In this document: positions 1 to 5,875 of the stretch, piece by piece
How the letters are laid out: each line of letters begins with the position of its first letter
Position numbering within the stretch: position 1 is the first letter of the stretch
Assembly (NCBI GenBank): GCA_964489425.1
Contig: CAZAYP010000068.1
Span: forward strand, 1 to 29,803
Origin: CAZAYP01 sp964489425 [NCBI: uncultured Verrucomicrobiota bacterium]
GTDB taxonomy: Bacteria > Verrucomicrobiota > Kiritimatiellia > RZYC01
Reading direction: 5' to 3'
DNA: 29,803 nt
Position numbers and translations under genes: made by a program
The notes under the pieces: model-generated
Told to the model about the DNA's origin: nothing
What the model saw: only the letters and a program-made list of their open reading frames with translations
Database searches by the model: none

Positions 1-106
1 CATCCTCTGGTCCACCGCCTTCTTGTCCGCCCAACCTTTCTTGACGCAGCCATGTTAATGACACCGAAAGCTTGGCAATTGCAGTTGACCAGTAGTCCGT
101 ACCGCG

Positions 107-136
107 TGATATTACGCATCATGTTGAGTAATATCA
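107..136. promoter_or_regulatory. 9-bp perfect inverted repeat, possible operator or hairpin
   Basis: TGATATTAC (107-115) and GTAATATCA (128-136) are exact reverse complements separated by 12 nt. The arms are AT-rich in a GC-rich neighbourhood. The repeat lies just upstream of the small reading frame that begins near 144, so it could be a dimeric regulator site. There is no T-tract, so a terminator is less likely. The function is inferred only from symmetry and position. Confidence 0.35.
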
Positions 137-143
137 GGCGTAC

Positions 144-299
144 GTGGCGAAACCATTCCTGACGCGCCAGGTTGCCAAGTGGCCCGGCAGGTCGGCTTTC
201 ACCAAGGCGTTCCCGGTCAAGAAACAACGATTGGTTGGCGCCCAGGGCATTCCGCCGGAGGAATTCCTGACCACGCCAATCGAAGCCTGGATGGAATGA
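144..299 (+). CDS. Possible 51-residue protein or gene fragment of unknown function
   Basis: An open frame with a GTG start runs 51 codons and ends in a TGA that overlaps an ATG at 296 (ATGA). That ATG is in frame with the following exported protein. The predicted peptide is basic in its first half (VAKPFLTRQVAKWPGRSAF) and acidic at its end (EEFLTTPIEAWME). It reads like protein rather than noise, but I do not recognise a family. There is an in-frame stop at 129-131, so only 51-55 residues are possible. It may be the tail of a gene whose 5' part has decayed, or a small gene coupled to the next one. No clear ribosome binding site is visible. Confidence 0.25.
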   Translation: MAKPFLTRQVAKWPGRSAFTKAFPVKKQRLVGAQGIPPEEFLTTPIEAWME

Positions 300-367
300 T
301 GCGCGCAAATGATAGCGGCGGGATCCTTCATTGCAGCGGCGGGCTTGTGCCACCCGCCATCCGCCGG

Positions 368-1411
368 ATGGCATGGGTCTGGGTCCCGGCTTTGTCATTA
401 TGTTTTGCCGTTGCAGATGGTTTGGCCGACGACAGCAACTGGGCGTTGGTCTATGCCTCATCCAACCTGGCCGGCCACCTGGTCAGCGCGGAATGCTGGC
501 CGGCTGAGCCGGACCCGCCGGACATCCCCTGCGGCGCAAGCGACGTGGGCCTGGTCAGCACCGATCGCTTCGGGTCGGTCATTGCCAACGTGCTTTCCAC
601 AACCGTCTATGTGAATGCCATTGCTGCGCAGCGGTTCACGGATATGTTTCCGGATGGCCGGCCGCTCAATCTTGATGTGTTCAAATACCGGGCGGACCTG
701 CGCTGCCCGGTCCTGCCGTTCCCCTCCACCAGCCAGACCCAGAACCCCCAGGCCGCCCACATGATGATCCAACTGTGGGACGGCGCCGGCCGGCTATGGT
801 CCAATGATCATGTCGCCCTGGAAGCCACCGCGCTTTGGGCGTTGAACGCCTGGACAACGAACACGTTGGGCAAGCTGTATGTCTACACCTCGTCGGACAC
901 CGGCGCATTAGAGCTCGTGGACACGGGCCTGTGTATCGCCCCGGACACCAACTGGCACACCGTCGAGTTCGTTGCCGACTTTGTGCACACCAACTTTGTT
1001 TCGATCCGGTTCGACGACCAGTTGGCCGATCTCAGCGCCGTGCAAATCGCGCGGTTGCGCCGCCCGGATTGGGGCGATGAACTGCTCTATCACATCACCC
1101 AGGAATCCTGCAGCGTGTACCCCGGGCCGGCCTACGACCTTATTTTCCAGTGGACCATGCTGTATCGCAACGTGGACTTCAGCCGGCTGGCATTCCGCGT
1201 GGACTCGGAAACCCGCCCGGACCCGGGCACCAACGAATGGCTGAGCTGGCTGTCAGAACCTTTCATGAAATACGGCCTCAAGGTCTCGGGCGACCTGCTG
1301 GCCTGGAGCAATGCTGCCGGCGTATCGACGGGCACCGGCGCGCGCCTGGACCTGCCCGCGCCGGCCGATAGCCGCAACCGGCGCTATTACCGGCTGCAGA
1401 TTGCACCGTAA
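368..1411 (+). CDS. Exported protein of unknown function, possible LamG/lectin-like fold
   Basis: Starting at the ATG at 368 gives 347 residues with a classical signal peptide (hydrophobic WVWVPALSLCFAVA, cleavage near ADGLA). An in-frame ATG at 296 adds 24 residues and overlaps the preceding stop as ATGA, so that start is also possible. Neither start has a strong Shine-Dalgarno site. The middle of the protein contains a W-H-x-V-E-F-V-A-D stretch followed by V-S-I-R-F-D-D. This resembles the core of concanavalin-like/LamG domains, which would suggest carbohydrate or surface binding; the resemblance is weak. The C terminus (GLKVSGDLLAWSNA to RRYYRLQIAP) is the short terminal beta module seen on other exported proteins in this window. 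No enzymatic motif was seen. Confidence 0.7.
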   Translation: MAWVWVPALSLCFAVADGLADDSNWALVYASSNLAGHLVSAECWPAEPDPPDIPCGASDVGLVSTDRFGSVIANVLSTTVYVNAIAAQRFTDMFPDGRPLNLDVFKYRADLRCPVLPFPSTSQTQNPQAAHMMIQLWDGAGRLWSNDHVALEATALWALNAWTTNTLGKLYVYTSSDTGALELVDTGLCIAPDTNWHTVEFVADFVHTNFVSIRFDDQLADLSAVQIARLRRPDWGDELLYHITQESCSVYPGPAYDLIFQWTMLYRNVDFSRLAFRVDSETRPDPGTNEWLSWLSEPFMKYGLKVSGDLLAWSNAAGVSTGTGARLDLPAPADSRNRRYYRLQIAP

Positions 1412-1553
1412 GGCACTGCCCCGGCTGCGCGCCAGGTCACCAGCAATCTTCCGCGTGGTAAATGACGGTCGATCCCGCCGCCAACGCGTCCGGTTCGGAA
1501 GAAGTGTAGCGCAGGCTTGTTGCCCCAGGTTCTTCATAACCGCGCATTGCAAG

Positions 1554-1687
1554 CTCCCCTCCTTGCAAGGAGGGGTGGCCGCAGGCCGGGGTGGTTATGG
1601 ATGTTCCGCGCCCCGGCGTCTCCGGGAACTGGTCTCTATCAACCGCCCCACCCTTCGGGTCCCCCCCGCCTTGACAAGGCGGGGAGC
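1554..1687. repeat. Pair of inverted palindromic elements (REP/MITE-like)
   Basis: The left unit contains a perfect 20-bp palindrome, CCCCTCCTTG joined directly to CAAGGAGGGG (1556-1575), followed by a GGCCGCAGGCC/GGGGTGGTT tail. The right unit is the same design in the opposite direction. It has the tail first (AACCGCCCCACCCTTCGGGT, 1641-1660), then CCCCGCCTTG-A-CAAGGCGGGG (1664-1684). The reverse complement of the right unit lines up with the left unit, with several substitutions that keep both hairpins paired (TCC/GGA against GCC/GGC). Such paired palindromes are typical of dispersed intergenic elements of the REP class. The stretch 1412-1553 before it holds nothing I can identify. Confidence 0.7.
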
Positions 1688-1701
1688 CCGGATCGGCTGG
1701 C

Positions 1702-2190
1702 CTATCCTAAGCAGCGGCGGGTGGGCGAGAGATCGAACTCGCTGCGCGCCGCGGCGTTGTCTGGGTTGCCGGGCGGCCACGCGGCTTCCACCGCGCAAAG
1801 GATTCGTTGGCGCGCCAGGTTGATCTTCTCGATCAGTTTTTCCATGGCGGCCAGGCTGCCGATGGCGGCCGACCGGGCGCTGGCCTGGGTGGTATCGGCC
1901 CCCTGGTAAGCCTTTATGGCCGCGGCCAGGCTTTCCGCCTGGATGCCGGGAAGTGGTTCCTCGGTGATTTTCTTAAGGACGGCGGTGGCGGCCTGTTCCA
2001 GCTTGGCGCGATTGCGGCTGATCGGCTGGCCAATATAATAGTCTTTCAGCGCGACCCTGTTTTTCAGGCCATGTTTCTGTCGGGCAGCGTACTGCGCTTC
2101 CCGCACCAGGCTCAGCAGGGCTTGTTTGGCGGACGATTCAACTGACGTGGCGCCGACCTTGTCGGCCCGGTCGCTCACGGCCTGGCCCAT
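1702..2190 (-). CDS. Conserved hypothetical protein, about 160 residues
   Basis: The likely start is the ATG at 2190, giving 162 residues. The frame stays open further upstream, but those codons translate the palindromic repeat at 2254-2318 and are not expected to be protein. The protein is mostly helical and rich in Ala, Gln and Lys. It has a central R-A-K-L-E-Q-A-A-T segment, an L-A-A-A-I-K-A-Y-Q segment and a distinctive C terminus (AAWPPGNPDNAAARSEFDL then PTRRCLG). From general familiarity, proteins ending in a similar A-A-W-P...R-x-E-F-x-L-x-P-x-R pattern are common uncharacterised proteins of Verrucomicrobiota and relatives. No signal peptide, membrane segment or catalytic motif is visible. 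The function is unknown. Confidence 0.7.
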   Translation of the reverse strand: MGQAVSDRADKVGATSVESSAKQALLSLVREAQYAARQKHGLKNRVALKDYYIGQPISRNRAKLEQAATAVLKKITEEPLPGIQAESLAAAIKAYQGADTTQASARSAAIGSLAAMEKLIEKINLARQRILCAVEAAWPPGNPDNAAARSEFDLSPTRRCLG

Positions 2191-2253
2191 GATAGCGCGC
2201 GCCGGACACCGGATCGCGATGCGGCAGGAAGAGCGCCCGGCGTTGATTCGAAG

Positions 2254-2318
2254 AACGCGCCTCACGGCGCTCACTACGAACGCGGGAATGTTCGTAGTCA
2301 AGCCCGTGAGGGCTGTTT
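2254..2318. repeat. Palindromic repeat pair 1 (TTCGTAG family)
   Basis: Two units face each other. The minus-strand unit is at 2254-2280 and the plus-strand unit at 2291-2318, separated by 10 nt. Each starts with TTCGTAGT and contains a hairpin with a GTGA loop. The stem is GCGCC/GGCGC in the first and AGCCC/GGGCT in the second. Further members of the family are at 5609-5686, 16048-16111 and 22519-22639. Confidence 0.8.
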
Positions 2319-2428
2319 AAGAGTTTGCCCGCAAGGCCTGTGCAACGTTGAGTACAGACATTCCCATCGCGACTAAGCCGCGTGACCATGGCGGGATTTG
2401 TGCGACATTTGATGGCGAGGCCCACGAG

Positions 2429-2806
2429 ATGGCCAGGCTGTCCAAGGTCCATTTGGGGTCATGCCTGGTCATGCCGCGCGTCACAGGCGTGAAGAAGTAC
2501 AACCCGGCCTACGTCTTTGCCCGGAGCAGCGGCGTGGCACGCATCAACACCGACGCATGCCTGGCCTGCGGCTTGTGCAGGAACGAGCGCTGCCCCATGG
2601 ATGCCGTCTATAAGGTTGATGGCGCGTATCAGGTCAACGAACCTCGTTGCATCGGGTGTGGCGTTTGCATCGTCACGTGCCCGGCCGAGGCCATCAGCCT
2701 GGGTTCCAGACCAACGACGGAGCTGGCTTTAATTGCCAATAACATTCGGGATTGGAGCCGGCAACGGATCTCTGCCATTACCCAACGCCCAAACGCGGGC
2801 GCGTGA
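2429..2806 (+). CDS. Ferredoxin-like protein with two 4Fe-4S clusters
   Basis: Two iron-sulfur motifs are visible in the second half of the protein. The first is C-LA-C-GL-C-RNER-C-P, with four residues instead of three before the last Cys. The second is the canonical C-IG-C-GV-C-IVT-C-P. Both are followed by ferredoxin-like D-A-V and E-A-I segments. The protein is presumably a cytoplasmic electron carrier, or an electron-transfer domain that has lost its partner. The ATG at 2429 is preceded by GCGAGG at a sensible distance; a TTG at 2348 would add 27 residues with no recognisable content. From family knowledge, this two-cluster arrangement after an N-terminal x-Y-N-x-x-x-F-A-R-S-S-G-V-A-R-I-N stretch often forms the C terminus of longer proteins. 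This gene may therefore be a truncated remnant. No redox partner gene is adjacent. Confidence 0.75.
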   Translation: MARLSKVHLGSCLVMPRVTGVKKYNPAYVFARSSGVARINTDACLACGLCRNERCPMDAVYKVDGAYQVNEPRCIGCGVCIVTCPAEAISLGSRPTTELALIANNIRDWSRQRISAITQRPNAGA

Positions 2807-2948
2807 TTCTCGGCAGGAACCCCGTCGATGAAGTGGCTGTGGCGTTATCGCAAGTCTGATCGTGTTGGAAGTCCAAGGCGCCAGAATAGTGGCCGGTGGA
2901 GCCCGTGTTCGGCCGCGCGGGCCCCGGGGCGTGCCTCGGGAACCCTTT

Positions 2949-5072
2949 CTACCAGTTCGCGATGGTTTCGATCCGGTAAAAACCGCCGGCGCCGTGGGCT
3001 TGGTCCGTGAAGCAGTTCAGCGGCGGCGTGGCCGGCGCCAGCGGCGAGACCGGCGCGAAATCGGCGCGCAAGTCGACGGCTTTCCAGACGCGGTAGCTTT
3101 CCCCGAGCCGGCTGGTCCACTGGACCACCGGGTGGCCGTCGGCCGCCGCCAGGCCGGTGGTTGCGGACATGGTGGCGCGGCACACGAAAGGCCCATGTTC
3201 CACCGAGTCGCCGGACGTTTCGATTTCAACCAGCTTGTACTGGTAGGCGCTGCCGGGTTGAGCCGTATGGTCCGCCACGCAATAGGCCGCGCCCCTGCCG
3301 CCCTGCGGCCAGCCCCGTGCCGGGACAAGGCTGGCGCTCACGGGCAGCCAGCTGCCGGCGTCTCCGCCGGCCGCGGCGGGGATCCAGCGGTAAACATGGA
3401 AGCCGATGGTTTCATATTCCGCGGCTGTTTCCCAGCAAACCAGCAGCCGGCCGGATTCTTCCCGCAACCGGAAGCCGGCCAGGGTGACCAGGCTGGGCTC
3501 GGTCCATTCAAACGCGCCGCGGTCCACAACCTGGTTGATGATGCGCGGGTGGCCGTCCAGGTCCACGGCCATGGCCATCCAATCCTGGTTGGTCCCGCTG
3601 TCAATGGCCGGTGAATTGGTGGCCGGCCGGTACGCGGCGTCCGCGAAACACGGGTCATTGGTCAGGGTGCCGGGGCCGGGCGCGCATCCCACGAAATTGG
3701 AGATAAAGTTGTAGGTGAGGTTGTGGCTGTTGGTCACCACGGCGCCGCAGGCGGCGTCCTGGTAGATCGCGGCCGCGTTTGAGGGCAGCAGAATTTGCTG
3801 GGCGACCAGGTTGTTGAAGAGGCGGATTTCGTGGGCCGGGTTGAAATGGTCGCCCAGGAAGATGCCGATGTTGCGATTGCCGTTGGTGGTGTTGAGGATG
3901 ATGGTGTTGTTCTCGAGGCTGCCGCCGTAATAAACCTGGGACAGGCCGTACACATAGCTGTCAGCGCCGTGCTGGTTGACCACCACGCGATTGTTGGCCA
4001 CGCGTCCGGACTCCACATAAAAACCATAGATGTATTGCTGATCGCTGCCGGAATTGATGGTGAGGCGATTGTTGATCAGCAGGTCGTTATGGCCGGCCGA
4101 CGCGGACTGGAAGTCCACGCCATGCAGATTGGCGAAGGTGGCGGTGTTGGTGGTGGTCAGGGTGATGGTGTTGCCAACCACCTGGTTGGTATCGGTCTTG
4201 AGAATGCCGGTCAGGTGCCCGCGCCCCTGGAGGGCCAGGGTGCAGTTGCTGATGGTGCAGCGCACGGACGTGTCGCAGCGGATGCCGGTAGCGTCAAGGT
4301 TGTTGGTGGCCAGGTCGGCATCGGCGGTGATGGTGTTGCCGGCGACGAGGGCGTCAAACGCGGTGGTGTTGCTCACGTCGAATTTCACGGCCACGAAATG
4401 GCTCAACTCGCCCACGGGCGTGACGCTCAACTGGTTGTCAAGCAGGTCCACCGGGTAGCCATCCATCTGCAGGCCGCCGTAGTCCGAGGAGCCGGTGGAA
4501 CTGTAGGTCGAGACGACCACGATGCTGTTGGTGAGCAGCCGGACCTTGGCCCCGGGCGTGGTGCCAAGATTGCAATAGCCGCGCACCGCCCAGTTGAAGT
4601 TGCCGCGAGTCGCGATGTGGCAATCCGTCAGGGTGGCCACCCGGCCCCAGAAATACACGTAGGTATTCATGTTGGTCATGTCCACGTGATGCAGCTCGTT
4701 GGTCTTCATCGGCTCGTTGCCGCGCAGTTGCAGGTTCAGGGATGGCATGTAGACGCCCGGGCCCCAGGACTCGAACTTGATCCGCTGCGCCGGCGAGCCC
4801 ATGGCCCGCAACTGGCCATAAACCTTGAATCCGCCGACAAAGGCGTTGGTGAAATGTACGCTCACGCCCGGTTCAATCGTCAGGGTGGCGTTGGTGTCTA
4901 CCACGAAGGGGTCCAGGTGCACCCACACCGGGCTGTCGGCAGCGGTCCAGGTGGTGTCGGCCACGATATCGGAATGCACATCCAACGCCGCGGCCAGCCG
5001 GCCCAACCCAAGCACGGCCCAGCACAGGCTCCCCCACCACAACCATTTTCCGGCTTCACACACACGATGCAT
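2949..5072 (-). CDS. Exported right-handed beta-helix protein (choice-of-anchor Q type) with C-terminal module
   Basis: The ATG at 5072 is preceded by AAGGAG with 6-7 nt spacing, giving 707 residues; in-frame codons further upstream are not needed. Residues 1-30 form a signal peptide (LWWGSLCWAVLGLGRLAAA). Residues of about 40-490 are a run of short repeats typical of a parallel beta-helix: G-N-T-I-T, N-N-R-L-T-I, E-N-N-T-I-I-L, F-N-N-L-V-A. This fold is used by polysaccharide lyases and surface adhesins. The segment SPAIDSG followed by DLDGHPR and VDRGAFEW matches the choice-of-anchor Q signature that closes such helices. Residues 524-707 are a separate beta-rich module ending in FYRIETIANW, shared with the FGE-fold protein at 16163-17590. 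No catalytic residues can be assigned. The likely location is the cell surface or secreted. Confidence 0.85.
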   Translation of the reverse strand: MHRVCEAGKWLWWGSLCWAVLGLGRLAAALDVHSDIVADTTWTAADSPVWVHLDPFVVDTNATLTIEPGVSVHFTNAFVGGFKVYGQLRAMGSPAQRIKFESWGPGVYMPSLNLQLRGNEPMKTNELHHVDMTNMNTYVYFWGRVATLTDCHIATRGNFNWAVRGYCNLGTTPGAKVRLLTNSIVVVSTYSSTGSSDYGGLQMDGYPVDLLDNQLSVTPVGELSHFVAVKFDVSNTTAFDALVAGNTITADADLATNNLDATGIRCDTSVRCTISNCTLALQGRGHLTGILKTDTNQVVGNTITLTTTNTATFANLHGVDFQSASAGHNDLLINNRLTINSGSDQQYIYGFYVESGRVANNRVVVNQHGADSYVYGLSQVYYGGSLENNTIILNTTNGNRNIGIFLGDHFNPAHEIRLFNNLVAQQILLPSNAAAIYQDAACGAVVTNSHNLTYNFISNFVGCAPGPGTLTNDPCFADAAYRPATNSPAIDSGTNQDWMAMAVDLDGHPRIINQVVDRGAFEWTEPSLVTLAGFRLREESGRLLVCWETAAEYETIGFHVYRWIPAAAGGDAGSWLPVSASLVPARGWPQGGRGAAYCVADHTAQPGSAYQYKLVEIETSGDSVEHGPFVCRATMSATTGLAAADGHPVVQWTSRLGESYRVWKAVDLRADFAPVSPLAPATPPLNCFTDQAHGAGGFYRIETIANW

Positions 5073-5185
5073 GCTTATCTCCTTGCTTGCATTCCCATCA
5101 ACGCAAGACCTTGTTGCTGAAAAAACAGCGCCGCCCCGGCGAGGTTGCCTGGTGTTATGCATGCCCACGGCAACAAAAGACCCGC

Positions 5186-5380
5186 TCAATCGCCGTGCAA
5201 CAACAGGGCCCATGGCAACCCGGATTCAAACTTGAAGTCGGTCAAAGCGAACCGCGTTTCCGCGCCGACTTTGGAGAAGGCGCCTCCGATATACAACTTG
5301 GAATTAAACAAGGCCTGCGCGTTGATGAAATGGGGCAAGGCCAGACTTGCCAGGATGGCGATGACATGGACAAGTTTCAT
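5186..5380 (-). CDS. 64-residue exported mini protein, signal peptide plus one propeller-type repeat
   Basis: The start is convincing: ATG at 5380 preceded by AAGGGAGAATGA, then a clean signal peptide (MKLVHVIAILASLALPHFINA). What follows is a single delta-60-type repeat (KLYIGGAFSKVGAETRFAL) and then the ending GLPWALLLHGD. Both parts match the final repeat and tail of the 726-residue propeller protein at 17617-19797 (ELWAGGDFYEVNGVRMAGL, then GVPWHILLLGGSP). The most economical reading is an internally deleted propeller gene that kept its secretion signal, last repeat and C-terminal tail. A genuine one-repeat protein that assembles into a ring is an alternative. It lies 113 nt upstream of the beta-helix gene on the same strand. 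Confidence 0.55.
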   Translation of the reverse strand: MKLVHVIAILASLALPHFINAQALFNSKLYIGGAFSKVGAETRFALTDFKFESGLPWALLLHGD

Positions 5381-5590
5381 TCATTCTCCCTTAATGTTGA
5401 CAGCAACCGGCGACCGCCCTCTTCCCAGCCTGGTCGCATTATGCCAGTATCGGCCCGGCTGCGCTCATAGTATCCAGTGGCCAGGTCAGTTGCGATTGTT
5501 TTTTACTTTTGTTTTTGGCTTCACAAGCCATCGTCTCCCCCGCCGCCCCAGCCGCGGGCACGGGTTGCCGGGAGGGCTTCTCCGTGGTCA

Positions 5591-5719
5591 GCCATTCTCA
5601 TTCTGAAGAACGCGCCTCACGGCGCCCACTACAAACGGCCCGCGCTTGGCCGAATACCCGTTCGTAGTTAACGCCGTCAGGCGTGTCGCGCAACCGAGGC
5701 AGGACAGAATGAGAATGGC
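5591..5719. repeat. MITE-like element: palindromic repeat pair 2 flanked by 15-bp inverted repeats
   Basis: GCCATTCTCATTCTG (5591-5605) and CAGAATGAGAATGGC (5705-5719) are perfect reverse complements. Between them are two units of the TTCGTAG palindrome family facing each other, at 5609-5635 (minus) and 5661-5686 (plus). Their hairpin stems are GCGCC/GGCGC and ACGCC/GGCGT. No transposase is encoded inside the 129 bp. The rest of the 495-nt gap between 5381 and 5875 holds no gene; the only other structure is a short TGGCTT-CAC-AAGCCA hairpin at 5516-5530. Confidence 0.7.
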
Positions 5720-5875
5720 TTCTCCGCAGTTATTGGAACCGCAGACTTAATGGCTTGCGCGGCCCACCTGGCGGTGTTATTAAAACGCTTAGGCCGGCGG
5801 CCAATGATACGGAGCGGGAGACCGCGGCAACGCATAACCAGGCCTGGCGCGGCCAACATGAAAGGGGAGACGAGC

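Noticed and set aside
2191-2301. N-terminal extension of the hypothetical protein at 1702-2190
   Set aside because: The extra 37 codons translate the TTCGTAG palindromic repeat (FVVSAVRRV), which gives similar peptides at every copy and is not protein-coding.
3795-5120. Long plus-strand open frame of 441 codons opposite the beta-helix gene
   Set aside because: It is an antisense shadow of the GC-rich beta-helix gene: its composition (runs of Val, Gly, His, Ala) mirrors the codon bias of the real gene, and it has no start context or recognisable domain.
5516-5530. Perfect hairpin TGGCTT-CAC-AAGCCA as a terminator
   Set aside because: The T-rich stretch lies before the hairpin on the plus strand and becomes A-rich after it on the minus strand, so neither orientation gives the stem-then-T-tract of an intrinsic terminator.
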